Origin: an uncultured Arachnia sp.
Lineage (GTDB): Bacteria > Actinomycetota > Actinomycetes > Propionibacteriales > Propionibacteriaceae
Assembly (NCBI GenBank): GCA_947493705.1
Contig: CANLSH010000005.1
Span: 62,001 to 126,000 of the forward strand
Length of the DNA stretch: 64,000 nucleotides
Reading direction: 5' to 3'
Both the position numbers and the translations under genes were made by a program. How positions within the stretch are numbered: position 1 is the first letter of the stretch; each line of letters opens with the position of its first letter. Under the pieces are notes generated by a model. The model did not search any database. It saw only the letters and a program-made list of their open reading frames with translations, and was not told the DNA's origin. Below, one piece after another: positions 19,048-28,493 of this stretch.

Positions 19048-19247
19048 ATGCATCCCGGTCATCTCCATCGTGACGTTGCACTGAGTGCGGCGGTCGGGGT
19101 CAGAGTGCAGCGCCGTTGATGACTCACGTCGCCGTCGGCCTCGATGCTGAGGTAGCCACGTCGCGGACAGTTCTTCCCACGACCGTGACCAGACTCACCA
19201 CGTAGGCTCTGCACGAGAACGCAAATCGATTCCCCATAGGAGATTGC

Positions 19248-20273
19248 ATGGCTCCCCCAGTTCTGACTCGTCGCACCCTCCTTGGAGGACTGGGCATCGT
19301 GACAGCCGGTGGAATGGTGGGCTGTTCCTCCGATTCCTCCGCGTCCGACGGCCGGGATGAGATCACCTATCAGTTGTCGTGGACGCATTCGGTGCAATTC
19401 GGAGGCACCTACCTTGCCCAGGACCGTGGGCTCATGGAGGACCTCGGACTGACGGTGAATCTCGCGCCCGGCGGACCCAACGTCGCGGGTGATGCCAACA
19501 CCGTCAGCGGCGCCGCGCTCATGAACATCTCTTCAGCTGATGGTGTTGCGCGCTCCAACTCTGAAGGTGCAGGCCTCGTCATCATCGGTGCGCAGTACCA
19601 GAAAGCTCCAACTACGATCTTGTCCCTCGCGGACGCCCCGCTGAAGGAGCCCCAGGACCTCGTCGGCAAGAAGATCGGCGTCGCTGGTACCGATACCCCG
19701 GGACTTTCGGCTTTCCTGCTCATCAACAACCTGTCCGAAGATCAGGTGGAATTCGTGCCGAGCCAGTACGATCCTGCAGTCCTCACGGCCGGGCAGGTTG
19801 ACGGTATCTACTGCTTCTACAACGATCTTCCCGTCGCGCTGTCGGTTCAGGGTATTGAGGGTTACTCGATGCTGCTGGCCGATTTTGGCTACAACACGAT
19901 GAGTCAGACCTACACTGTCCTGCGCTCCAGCCTCGAGGACGAGACAAAGCGCGATCAGATAGTTCGCCTGATGCGCGGCGACGCGCAGGGTTGGCAGCTC
20001 TACAAGGATGATCCACAAGCCGCCGCCGAACTGGTGGTGGAGGCCTACCCGGACGCCGGTCTCGACCTCGAGACGCAGAGGAGACAAGCCGACCTACAAC
20101 TCGATGTCATGTTCTCGGAGACGACGGAGCAGAACGGCTTCGCGTGGTTCACCGACGAGCAGGTGGAGCAGAATCTGGAGTTGTTCACACTGTTGGGGAT
20201 CGACGGGATGACAACAGATCTCTGGGATCACTCCATTCTGGACGAGGTGTACAAGGACGGACCAACCGCGTGA
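19248..20273 (+). CDS. NMT1/THI5-like ABC transporter substrate-binding lipoprotein
   Basis: A 341-residue extracytoplasmic binding protein. The N-terminus combines a twin-arginine (TRRTLLGG) with a lipobox ending at Cys26 (MVGC), so export by Tat followed by lipidation is likely. The mature part shows the family features ITYQLSWTHSVQFGGTYLAQDRGL and VGKKIGVAGTDTPGLSAFLL. Relatives carry pyrimidine thiamin precursors, nitrate, sulfonates or riboflavin-type molecules; the exact ligand is not decided here. I looked for a TPP riboswitch in the 200 bases upstream and did not see its conserved core, which argues mildly against thiamin-precursor transport. GGAG lies 7 bases upstream of the ATG. First of three overlapping genes. 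Confidence 0.88.
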   Translation: MAPPVLTRRTLLGGLGIVTAGGMVGCSSDSSASDGRDEITYQLSWTHSVQFGGTYLAQDRGLMEDLGLTVNLAPGGPNVAGDANTVSGAALMNISSADGVARSNSEGAGLVIIGAQYQKAPTTILSLADAPLKEPQDLVGKKIGVAGTDTPGLSAFLLINNLSEDQVEFVPSQYDPAVLTAGQVDGIYCFYNDLPVALSVQGIEGYSMLLADFGYNTMSQTYTVLRSSLEDETKRDQIVRLMRGDAQGWQLYKDDPQAAAELVVEAYPDAGLDLETQRRQADLQLDVMFSETTEQNGFAWFTDEQVEQNLELFTLLGIDGMTTDLWDHSILDEVYKDGPTA

Positions 20274-21076
20274 CGCCAGGGCAATCGGAGCGCACCGCTC
20301 CGGAAGTGATCTGCGCGGCAGTAGCGAAGACCTTCCCCACCGCAGGTGGCCCGTTGAGGGTCATCCAGCCCGATGATCTGCACCTTCAAGCCGGGTCCGT
20401 CACGTCGCTGGTGGGCCCTTCAGGGTGCGGCAAATCCACACTGCTGCGGATCATCGCGGGCTTGGAGCAGCCCGACCCCGGAGGCTCGGTCAGCATCGAT
20501 GGTGACGATCCGCTTGCAGTGCGCCAGAGAGGGGAACTGTCGATCGCGTTTCAGGACGCTTCTCTGCTGCCCTGGCGGACAACGGCAGGCAATGTGGCTC
20601 TCGCACAGAAGCTCGCTCGGCAACCCATCGACCACCAGCGGATCACGGAGTTGCTGGAAACCGTCGGACTCGCCGGCTTCGAGAAGGTCCGTCCGGCGGC
20701 CCTCTCGGGTGGGATGCGACAGCGGGCGGCGATTGCGCGATGCCTGATCACCGAGCCGCGGCTGCTGCTGCTGGACGAACCATTCGGGGCGGTCGACGAA
20801 CTCACGCGGAGGCGGCTCAACATTGAGCTTCCACCCCTGTGGTCGAGCGCCACAACCACCACACTCCTGGTCACCCACTCGATCCCCGAAGCGGTGTTGC
20901 TGGCTGACAGGGTGCTGGTGATGTCGCCCCGTCCCGGGAAGATCGTGGCAAACCTGCCCGTGGAGTTGGAGCGTCCTCGTCGGGTCGACCAACTGCACAG
21001 CGATGCGTTCAATGGGCCCGTCGCCCGCATCGGCGCGCTGCTGGGCGTCGATGAGTACCTCAGCGAGGGAGCCTGA
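20270..21076 (+). CDS. ABC transporter ATP-binding protein (SsuB/TauB/ThiZ type)
   Basis: A 268-residue ATPase with Walker A GPSGCGKST near residue 50, signature LSGGMRQRAAIARCL, and Walker B LLLLDEPFGAVDELT. The DEPFGAVD variant is usual for ATPases of the nitrate/sulfonate/taurine class. The start is GTG 20270, overlapping the stop of the binding-protein gene as GTGA. A longer frame upstream is inside that gene and has no family match. Downstream, the permease gene starts 3 bases after its stop. Confidence 0.92.
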   Translation: MTPGQSERTAPEVICAAVAKTFPTAGGPLRVIQPDDLHLQAGSVTSLVGPSGCGKSTLLRIIAGLEQPDPGGSVSIDGDDPLAVRQRGELSIAFQDASLLPWRTTAGNVALAQKLARQPIDHQRITELLETVGLAGFEKVRPAALSGGMRQRAAIARCLITEPRLLLLDEPFGAVDELTRRRLNIELPPLWSSATTTTLLVTHSIPEAVLLADRVLVMSPRPGKIVANLPVELERPRRVDQLHSDAFNGPVARIGALLGVDEYLSEGA

Positions 21077-21079
21077 TCC

Positions 21080-22720
21080 ATGGCCGTGCCGAGCCAGCAG
21101 GCCGCACCCACGCATCTCGCCTCGGCAGCCGCGCCCCGAGCATTGAGAAGACCTCCTTTCGCCCGGGCTCGTTCGGCACTGGGGTGGGTGGTGTTCGTCG
21201 CTGTCTGGGAGCTGGTGGGACGCACCCTTCTTGCTGGCCGACACCTCATTGGTGTCCCTTCCGGAATCATCCTGAAGATTGTCGAGAATTTCGAGGTCTA
21301 CGGGCGCGGCCTCTGGTTCACCACCCGTGAGGCGTTCGTCGGCTATCTTCTGGGTTCCGCAGCCGCAGTGCTGCTGGCGCTGCTGGTGGTGATGCTTCCA
21401 TGGGTGGAGGGCACAGTGTTGCGGCTGGCCCTTGTCGTGTACTGCCTCCCTCTGGTGGCACTGGGCCCGCTGCTGCGCCTAGTGTTTGGATTCAGCGACG
21501 GGCCACAAATCACGCTAGCCGCTCTGGCCGTCTACTACCTGACACTGGTGCCCCTCCTCGTCGGTCTGCGGGCCATGCCGCAATCGTGGCTCGAACTCAC
21601 CGCTTCCTACGGCCGTGGCCGATGGACGACGCTTGTGACCGTCCGGGCCCGGGCATCTCTTCCATATTTGATGGCTGGCCTGCAGGCCTCGGTTCCCGCC
21701 GCTTTTCTCGGTGCGCTGGTCGGCGAGTTCACTGGCGCCGAACGCGGGCTGGGTGTGCTGTCGATCCTCGCACTGCGAAGCCTGGACACCAACGGACTCT
21801 GGGCGCTGATGTTCCTCAGCACAGCCGTATCACTGGCGGGATACACAGCCGTGTCCTACGTGGCACGGCGGGTGACCACAGAACAGCCGACGGTTCTCCT
21901 CACGCCCCTCGGAACCACAAACACCGGCCAACCGTGGCGGCGCTGGCTGAAGAGCGCCGGAGGTGTGTTCGTTGCGGGCATGTTGGTGCTGGGAGCCTGG
22001 ATCGGAGTGTTCTCGGTGTTCGGTTTCAATCCCTACTTTGCCAAACGTCCCTGGGACGTGTGGCACTGGTTGGTCTCCTCCCCGGAAGCCCCTGCCCATC
22101 GCAGCGAACTGCTCATCGCTGTCGGTCAGACGCTGGCCGTCGCCATTCCCGGATACTTCGTCGGCCTCCTACTGGGCGTGGCTCTGGCGTCGGCGTTCCA
22201 GCTGTCAATCAGGCTACGACGCACATTGACACCGGTGGCCGTTGCGCTGCGGTGCGTGCCCATCATCGCCATCGCTCCCCTGCTGGTTGCAGCTCTCGGT
22301 CGAGGACCATTCGGAACCGCCGTGGTCGTGGCGATCCTCACGTTCTTTCCCACCCTGGTGTCCTGCCTGTCGGGGTTGGCGCAGCTCCCCGGCCAGGTGG
22401 CGGACGTCTTCTCCACCTACGCGACGCCCACGCCGCGGGTCCTGTTGCTCGGCCGCCTCCCCGCGATGGCGCCAGCCTTCTTCGCCTCCGCCCGGATAGC
22501 GGCGCCCACTGCCCTGCTGGCCGCCACCGTCGCCGAATGGCTGGCCACGGGCACCGGTTTGGGGAACATGATGGCGGTGGATGCGGCGACGAGTCGATAC
22601 ACGTCCCTGTGGTCCACGGTCGTGGTGGTCTCCGTCATAGCGCTGACGGGGCACGCGATCGTCGAATTCGTGGAGAGACGAGTGTTGAGGGTGGTGGCGC
22701 CGGAGCAGATGCGGTGGTGA
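21080..22720 (+). CDS. Fused double ABC permease
   Basis: A 546-residue protein in which two SsuC/ThiX-type permease units are joined. The first unit (about residues 30-260) has FTTREAFVGYLLGSAAAVLLALL and the coupling region ELTASYGRGRWTTLVTVRARASLPYLMAGLQ; the second (about 290-540) has VAIPGYFVGLLLGVALASAF, and a coupling region with STYATPTPRVLLLGRLPAMAPAFFA, then TVAEWLATGTGLGNMM. Two EAA-like loops in one chain mean that a single polypeptide forms the whole membrane pore that normally needs a homodimer. About 12 membrane segments are expected. Third gene of the operon. Confidence 0.88.
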   Translation: MAVPSQQAAPTHLASAAAPRALRRPPFARARSALGWVVFVAVWELVGRTLLAGRHLIGVPSGIILKIVENFEVYGRGLWFTTREAFVGYLLGSAAAVLLALLVVMLPWVEGTVLRLALVVYCLPLVALGPLLRLVFGFSDGPQITLAALAVYYLTLVPLLVGLRAMPQSWLELTASYGRGRWTTLVTVRARASLPYLMAGLQASVPAAFLGALVGEFTGAERGLGVLSILALRSLDTNGLWALMFLSTAVSLAGYTAVSYVARRVTTEQPTVLLTPLGTTNTGQPWRRWLKSAGGVFVAGMLVLGAWIGVFSVFGFNPYFAKRPWDVWHWLVSSPEAPAHRSELLIAVGQTLAVAIPGYFVGLLLGVALASAFQLSIRLRRTLTPVAVALRCVPIIAIAPLLVAALGRGPFGTAVVVAILTFFPTLVSCLSGLAQLPGQVADVFSTYATPTPRVLLLGRLPAMAPAFFASARIAAPTALLAATVAEWLATGTGLGNMMAVDAATSRYTSLWSTVVVVSVIALTGHAIVEFVERRVLRVVAPEQMRW

Positions 22721-22767
22721 CCTGGGTCCTTCGCGATGTCCGTGATCCGGGCAGTAGCCGAAAGGGC

Positions 22768-23802
22768 TCAGCCAGAGAGCGTCGATGCAATGATCCTGGC
22801 GGTATCGGACCATGTGGGCAGGTGTGTTCGTAGTCGTATTGCATCGTCTCGCCAGCGCTTTTGAAGGTGTGGGTCGGTGAGCCAACGGCGCAGTTCGTCT
22901 GCCAACGCAGCGGCGTCGCCCTGGTGGAACGTGGCGCCCACCTTCTGGGCTTCGACGGCGCCGGTGCCAGCGGCCACCACCGACGGCACTCCCCGAGCCA
23001 ACGCCTCGCTGACAACCAAGCCGTAGGTTTCACTCCTGGAGGTGTGCACGAGGAGATCGGTGCTTTTCCAGGTGGAGTTCAGTGCATCACCGGTCTGCGG
23101 GCCCGACACCTCGACCCGATCAGCGAGGTCAGCCTCCGCAATACGGCGGTGCACCTCTTCGGACAGTGCACTGTCAACGGCGTCGGGCCCCACCACCTGT
23201 GCCGTCCACTGGAGATCGCGCAGGAGAGTCAAAGCATCCAGGAGTGTGAGTGGATCCTTCTGTGAGGTCAGTCTCGCAAGCCACAGCAGCTTGGGTGCGC
23301 CTCCGTCCCGGACCGAACCCGGCGCAATCTCAGCTGGCTGGATCCCAGGGTGCGCGACCACCGCGTCGTGTCTGCCGTAGCAGGATGCCACTTCACGAGC
23401 AGCCCAAGCGCTGGTCACCGCGACGCTACTCGCGGCCCGGACCGCCTCTCCCTCTGATATCTCGAGTCGTTCTCGATCACTGACCGGCAGGGCTGGATCA
23501 TCGCTGGGGAAATAGTGCATCAGCAGCGTAACACGTCGCCCGGCGGAAACCGCTGACTTGATCACCTCCGGCGCTGCGGAACCGACGATGTTGTCGACCA
23601 ACCAGACATCCCCGGCAGCAAGCATCCCGGCAAATCGTTCCCTGTCCTCGGGGTCCGGGTACGGCCACGGGCCCGTCACATCGTGTTCGCGCAGATCCAG
23701 GCCGAGCGCCCGGAGCGCGGCCGCCAGCTCCTCGTCGTAGCGATTGCCGCCGCTGGCAAAGTCGCTGCGCCAGCGCGCAAAGTGCATTGGGCGACCGTCC
23801 AC
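22768..23802 (-). CDS. Glycosyltransferase, family 4 type
   Basis: A 344-residue GT-B glycosyltransferase. The N-terminal half has GGNRYDEELAAALRALGLDL, the acceptor-side glycine-rich start, and VTLLMHYFPSDDP; the C-terminal half contains PKLLWLARLTSQKDPLTLLDAL (linker into the donor domain) and SRSETYGLVVSEALARGVPSV, the EX7E-like nucleotide-sugar motif. Acceptor and donor are unknown; such single genes may glycosylate a lipid or small metabolite. The start is uncertain between GTG 23802 and ATG 23787, the second having a GGACGG site about 8 bases upstream. No co-directional neighbour is close, so it is likely a single transcription unit. Confidence 0.85.
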   Translation of the reverse strand: MDGRPMHFARWRSDFASGGNRYDEELAAALRALGLDLREHDVTGPWPYPDPEDRERFAGMLAAGDVWLVDNIVGSAAPEVIKSAVSAGRRVTLLMHYFPSDDPALPVSDRERLEISEGEAVRAASSVAVTSAWAAREVASCYGRHDAVVAHPGIQPAEIAPGSVRDGGAPKLLWLARLTSQKDPLTLLDALTLLRDLQWTAQVVGPDAVDSALSEEVHRRIAEADLADRVEVSGPQTGDALNSTWKSTDLLVHTSRSETYGLVVSEALARGVPSVVAAGTGAVEAQKVGATFHQGDAAALADELRRWLTDPHLQKRWRDDAIRLRTHLPTWSDTARIIASTLSG

Positions 23803-23865
23803 CCGATCAGTCGGTCTCGGTGATCATGATTTCAACATACCCCCGGCGCGTCCCGGCAGGCCGGT

Positions 23866-26800
23866 TCATACGGGTGCGCCGAGTGAATCTGGCTCCGCGC
23901 GTCGCGGCGTGGGCTGATCGGGCTCAACGTCAACTGGCTGTGGTGTGCGGCCGTGTCGCTCCTTGACGCCCTCGATCATGGAGTACAGCACGGGCACGAT
24001 GATCAGCGTGATGAGCGTCGAAGCAATAAGGCCGCCGATCACGGAAATCGCCATCGGACCGGAGACAAAACTGGACTGGCTGGAAAGGCCCAGTGCGGGC
24101 GGGACCATGGCCATGATCGTCGCAGCCGCGGTGATGATGATCGGGCGCACCCGGTTCTGGCCACCGTTCAGTAGCGCCTCATCCAAACGCATGCCATGCC
24201 GCCGGTACTGATTGACTAGATCGATCAACACGATGGCGTTGGTCACCACAATGCCGATCAGCATCAGGACGCCCACAAGGCTGGGTAGACCCAGCGGGGT
24301 GCCGGTGATCCACAGCGCCAGGATGGTGCCGGTGGCCGCGAAGGGAATCGACACCAGCAGGATCAGGGGCTGGATCAAGGACTTGAACAGCCACACCAGC
24401 ACCACATAGATCAGCAGGATGGCAGCGATCATCGCAAGCCCCAGTTGATTGAATGCTTCATCAACGTCGGCGGTCACACCACCGATTTCCCATGTGACCC
24501 CGTCCGGCAGGTCAAGATCCTCCATTGCCGCGCGCACTTCATCACCGACGGCGCCGACGTCGTCGCTGCTGACCGGTATGGCGGAGACAGTGACCGTTCG
24601 GACCGCATTGACCGTGGAAATGGCAGGCACGATGTTGACCCGCTCAACATCCGCGATGGCCGACAGGGCAAACCCTCCCAGATCAAGGTTCTCAACGTCC
24701 TCGACCGTCTCGACGGCACTGCCGGTTTCCAGGTAGAGGTCGAGATCCGAGCCGTCGAGCTCGACGGCGCCGAACGGGAAGTCAGTGGTGTTGGCGGCAA
24801 TGAGCCCGGCGGCCTCACTGGCCGAGAGCCCCAGTGCCGCGGCATCCCCGCCGCGTACCGAAACCTCCAGGCTGGGGGCTGTGGCTTCGAAGTCCGACGT
24901 CGCGCCGCTGACCGAATCCAAGGAGGAAAGAGCCTCCACGGTCTGCTGGCTCGCAGCGGCTTGGGTTTCGTCGTCCAGAGCCGTGATGGTGACGTCAACA
25001 GTGTCGGAGCCGAGCAGGCTGCCGGAGTCGACCACCTCAAGCTCACCGCGGCTGTCGTCTGCCTCCTCGTGCGCATCCAGAGCTTCGGTGATGTCACCGG
25101 CGAGTGCCGATTGGTCGGCCTCCACGTCAGTGGTGATCGTGTAGCTGATCTCATTCTGGGAGCCGCCGCCACCGAATCCGAATTGGCTGCCGCCGACGGT
25201 GGTCTGGATGCTCTCGACGCCGTCGACGTCCCGCAGGACTTCTTCGGTCTCCTCCGCCGCGGCGACGGATTCCTCGAGCACGGTGCCGACAGGCAGCGTC
25301 TGGGAGGCTTGAATGTTGTTCATCCCCGATTCGCCGAGGAGATTGATCTTGAGCAGCGGGAACATGGCGATGCTGCCGCCGAGGATGGTCACTGCCAGGA
25401 TCACTGTCACGGCACGGTGCGTCAGCGCCCACGCCAGACCCGGCCGGTAGAGCCGTGCGAGCCAGCCCTTCGATCCGGCAAACATCTGGTCCTCACTCGG
25501 CTCCTCGAGGGTGTCGTCGCTCCTGTCCGCCCTGCCGCGCATGAACCAGTACGCCAGCACCGGCACGATGGTCAGCGACACCAACAGTGAGCCGGTCAGC
25601 GCCAGGACGGTGGTCAGAGCGAAGGGCCGGAAAAGTTCTCCGGCCAGCCCCGGGACGAGTGCGATCGGCAGGAACACCAGGAGCGCCACCACGGTGGAGG
25701 ACACGACGGCGGTGGCCACCTCTGTGACGGCGTCGACGATCGTGGCAAATCGACTCTTGATGGAGAAACCGAGATGACGCACGATGTTCTCGATCACGAC
25801 GATGGAATCGTCAACCATGCGGCCGATCGCGAGCGTCAGTCCTGCCAAGGCCATGATGTTGATGGTGGTGTTGGTGGCCAGCATGCCGATGAAGGCAAAC
25901 AGCAGGGACAGCGGGATGGAGATGGCTGTGATGAGGGTGGGCCGAACCGCCCAGAGGAACAGGAAGATCACCACGACGGCGAAGCCGAGCCCCCACGCCC
26001 CTTCCGTGGCGAGCCCGCTGATGGACTCCTGAATGAAGGGGGCCTGGTCGAAGACGACGGTGAACTCGGTGGCAGATCCGATCGACGTGGCGGCTTGGTC
26101 CAGAATGACGCTGACGGCGTCGGAGAGCTCGACGAAGTTGGCGCCCGTCGTCGGGGTGATGAGCATGGTGATGGACTCGCGGCCGTCGGTGCGCGACACG
26201 GATTCCACCTCCGCGGTGGTGAGCTCGACGGTGGCGACATCGTCGAGAGCCACCGGTGAGGCGTCGGTGGCCTCCGGGATGACGATCAGCTCAGCCAGCT
26301 CGTCGACGGTGGTGAAAGCGTTGCCCACGGCGATGTCCAGCTCCACCGCACCGTCGGTCACGCTGCCCCCCGGCAGCACCAGGCCCGCATCATCGAGGGC
26401 GGAAGTGATGTCGCCCTGTGTCACCGCGTTCCCTGCCATCGCCGCCTCATCGAGCGTGATGCGCACGATTTCGTCTGCGGTGCCGATCAACTGCACAGTC
26501 GCGACTCCTGGCACCGAGCCGATCTCCGACAGGGCGGTCAGGTCGAGTCGACGCGCCAGTTCGGGGGTGTCGAGATCAGAAGCGACCGAGACGATCATGG
26601 CCGGTAGGTCACCCGAGCCACCGGTCAGGACCTGCGTAGTGGTCCCCTCGGGTAGCTCCGCCTCCAGTCGAGAGATGAGAGCGTCGGCCTGGGATGCCGC
26701 GCGGTAGATGTCCGAGCCATATTCCAGCTCGACGTTGACGGTGGTGAAGTTGGACCTGCTGGTGGCACTGGTGCCCTCGACATTGTCGAGTGTGCGCATC

Positions 26801-27012
26801 TGCCGCTCGATGGGGTCTGCCACACCGTCGGCCATTTGCTCCGACGATGCGCCGGGGTTGGTGGCAACCACGGCGACGGCGGGCAGTGAAACCGATGGGA
26901 TGAGTTCCTGGCGGAGGATGCTCATCGACACCACCCCAAGGACCGCGATGACAACGCACACGAGCGCGATGAACGAGCGGTTCTGCAGGCTCAGCAGGGG
27001 CAGGCGGTTCAC
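23866..27012 (-). CDS. RND-family efflux transporter (AcrB/SwrC-like)
   Basis: A 1048-residue proton-driven pump of the HAE1/AcrB fold. It begins with one membrane helix (FIALVCVVIAVLGVVSMSILR), then a large external loop with the porter subdomains, membrane helices 2-6, including the GRMVDDSIVVIENI helix whose two Asp correspond to the proton-relay pair, a second large loop, and helices 7-12 ending near VTNAIVLIDLVNQYRRHG. The C-terminus is a short Pro/Arg-rich tail. Gram-positive relatives such as SwrC work without an outer-membrane channel; no membrane-fusion gene is adjacent. The GTG at 27012 has AGAAAGG upstream and fits the family start (NRLPLLSLQNRSF). Confidence 0.93.
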   Translation of the reverse strand: MNRLPLLSLQNRSFIALVCVVIAVLGVVSMSILRQELIPSVSLPAVAVVATNPGASSEQMADGVADPIERQMRTLDNVEGTSATSRSNFTTVNVELEYGSDIYRAASQADALISRLEAELPEGTTTQVLTGGSGDLPAMIVSVASDLDTPELARRLDLTALSEIGSVPGVATVQLIGTADEIVRITLDEAAMAGNAVTQGDITSALDDAGLVLPGGSVTDGAVELDIAVGNAFTTVDELAELIVIPEATDASPVALDDVATVELTTAEVESVSRTDGRESITMLITPTTGANFVELSDAVSVILDQAATSIGSATEFTVVFDQAPFIQESISGLATEGAWGLGFAVVVIFLFLWAVRPTLITAISIPLSLLFAFIGMLATNTTINIMALAGLTLAIGRMVDDSIVVIENIVRHLGFSIKSRFATIVDAVTEVATAVVSSTVVALLVFLPIALVPGLAGELFRPFALTTVLALTGSLLVSLTIVPVLAYWFMRGRADRSDDTLEEPSEDQMFAGSKGWLARLYRPGLAWALTHRAVTVILAVTILGGSIAMFPLLKINLLGESGMNNIQASQTLPVGTVLEESVAAAEETEEVLRDVDGVESIQTTVGGSQFGFGGGGSQNEISYTITTDVEADQSALAGDITEALDAHEEADDSRGELEVVDSGSLLGSDTVDVTITALDDETQAAASQQTVEALSSLDSVSGATSDFEATAPSLEVSVRGGDAAALGLSASEAAGLIAANTTDFPFGAVELDGSDLDLYLETGSAVETVEDVENLDLGGFALSAIADVERVNIVPAISTVNAVRTVTVSAIPVSSDDVGAVGDEVRAAMEDLDLPDGVTWEIGGVTADVDEAFNQLGLAMIAAILLIYVVLVWLFKSLIQPLILLVSIPFAATGTILALWITGTPLGLPSLVGVLMLIGIVVTNAIVLIDLVNQYRRHGMRLDEALLNGGQNRVRPIIITAAATIMAMVPPALGLSSQSSFVSGPMAISVIGGLIASTLITLIIVPVLYSMIEGVKERHGRTPQPVDVEPDQPTPRRAEPDSLGAPV

Positions 27013-27162
27013 AGGGGCCTTTCTGACAGCACGACACGAATCTGCGCGGCACGCCACAACAGGACTGGCACGCGAAAAGTTACTTCGATCATGGTAACGG
27101 GTGGCCTGAAGCCCACGCGTTGTTGCCTACACTCTGACGGTGGACCAGTGGTCTGCCCCGCA

Positions 27163-27290
27163 CCAGCGCTACACCGCAGTTGCGACGCGCTACGGCCGGT
27201 GCGACGCGCTACGGCTGGTGCCACGCGTTACGGCTGGTGCCACGCGCTCCAGCTGGTGCCACGCGCTACGGCTAGTGCGAGGCGTTTTCG
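27163..27290. repeat. 19-base tandem repeat array
   Basis: Between the RND gene start and the glycerate kinase stop, a 19-base unit of the form GCCACGCGCTACGGCTGGT is repeated. Near-perfect copies start at 27182, 27201, 27220, 27239 and 27258; a degenerate copy precedes (about 27163) and a partial one follows at 27277. Single-base differences in each copy (GACG/CACG, GCTA/GTTA, CGG/CAG) show ageing after expansion. The array lies on the terminator side of the kinase gene and the promoter side of the RND gene. It is likely to vary in copy number between strains. Confidence 0.85.
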
Positions 27291-27296
27291 ACCGGC

Positions 27297-28367
27297 TCAG
27301 TTCGGAACAAGGCCGGCGGCTTCAGCGCCAGCTGTCCGCAGCCAGTGCTTGGCATCGCTCCGGGCAGCCTCAGGTGAACCAGCCAGATCTTCCAGCGAAA
27401 TGAACCGCGCGGGAGGTTCCGTGGTGAAGGAGCCAGCGACCACGATCGTTTGCTCCTTCGCTTCGACGAGGACGCTGCCCACAACCTTGCCTCCCAGCGA
27501 AGTCTCATCGAAGTGGCCTTCCGCCGTGATGACCACATCGGCAATCTCCAGCGCTTCGGGGAATCCACAAATCCTCGCCACTTCTGCGGCTCCGGGCACC
27601 ACCGTCGCCCCCATCAGGGTTGTCAGCCCATAGGCCGTTCCCCCCGCCGCTCCCAGGCCCGGAGCTGTCGGATCAGCGCCCGCCACTTCCGCCAGTCGCG
27701 ACAAGCCCATGTCCAACTCATCAACCTGTTGCGTTCCCGCACCCTTCTGCGGTCCGAAGACCGCCGCGGCGCCGTCGGGGCCCAGCAGGGGATTGGTGAC
27801 GTCGGTGAGGAGGTGGACACCGTCGACAGGAGGTGAGGCCAAGTCATGGACATCGATGCTGGCGAGGCGTCGAAGCGCTCCCCCACCATCGGGCAGCGGT
27901 AGGCCCCCGTCGTCGAAGAGTTGCAGGCCGAGCGCGGCGAGGGCGCCCGTGCCGCCGTCGGTGGTGGCCGAGCCGCCGAGTGCGACGGTGATGGATGTTG
28001 CTCCTGCATCCAAAGCATGCCTGATCAACTCTCCCACGCCACGGGTAGTGGCGTTCAGGGGATCGAGCGGATTCATCATCGGAAGCCCGGCGGCCTGCGC
28101 CAGTTCAATGACGGCTTCCCCCGTGCCGAGCATGAGCCAGTCCGCGCTGACCGGTCGCCCGTCAGGTCCAGTGACTTCTGCCGTGAGACGTGTGGCGTCG
28201 AGAGCTGCTTCGACGGCGTCAAGCGTTCCTTCGCCGCCATCAGCGAGCGGAATGAGGGTGAGTTCATCGCCCGGTCGGACCGTGCGCCACCCTTCGGCGA
28301 TCGCATGGGCAGCATCGACGGCAGTGCACGTGCCCTTGAGTGAATCCGGTGCGATCAGCACTCGCAT
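27297..28367 (-). CDS. Glycerate kinase
   Basis: A 356-residue glycerate kinase of the GlxK/GarK family, which phosphorylates D-glycerate (usually to 2-phosphoglycerate). MRVLIAPDSLKGTCTAVDAAHAI opens the protein, LIPLADGGEGTLDAVEAAL near residue 43 carries the conserved Asp/Gly/Glu site, VALGGSATTDGGTGALAALG at about 145 is the glycine-rich nucleotide loop, and EGHFDETSLGGKVVG near 280 is the C-terminal signature. ATG 28367 has GGGAG seven bases upstream; the longer frame is not family-like. The stop lies against a tandem repeat array. No glyoxylate pathway genes are next to it. Confidence 0.92.
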   Translation of the reverse strand: MRVLIAPDSLKGTCTAVDAAHAIAEGWRTVRPGDELTLIPLADGGEGTLDAVEAALDATRLTAEVTGPDGRPVSADWLMLGTGEAVIELAQAAGLPMMNPLDPLNATTRGVGELIRHALDAGATSITVALGGSATTDGGTGALAALGLQLFDDGGLPLPDGGGALRRLASIDVHDLASPPVDGVHLLTDVTNPLLGPDGAAAVFGPQKGAGTQQVDELDMGLSRLAEVAGADPTAPGLGAAGGTAYGLTTLMGATVVPGAAEVARICGFPEALEIADVVITAEGHFDETSLGGKVVGSVLVEAKEQTIVVAGSFTTEPPARFISLEDLAGSPEAARSDAKHWLRTAGAEAAGLVPN

Positions 28368-28493
28368 GGTTGGCTCCCTTCTCCTTTGGCCTGAGCCTAG
28401 GTGAGCCTGCGCTGGCTCGTCCGGGGGCGTTGAATTACGGCTGATTTGGGACCCCGATTCCTCGTCTGGGCCGGCAACGTGCATAGTTGCATT

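Noticed and set aside
17923-19068. Minus-strand frame opposite the SPFH gene
   Set aside because: No ribosome site or family pattern; the plus-strand gene is certain.
19048-19247. Possible TPP riboswitch upstream of the NMT1/THI5-like importer
   Set aside because: The CUGAGA and ACCUGAUC-like conserved cores are absent on the plus strand.
24445-25590. Long plus-strand frame of 381 codons opposite the RND gene
   Set aside because: Antisense to a transporter with good family motifs; low-complexity and charged without domain features.
27091-27633. Plus-strand frame across the 19-base array
   Set aside because: The repeat translates to varying Ala/Thr/Arg strings in each frame because 19 is not a multiple of three; not a protein repeat.
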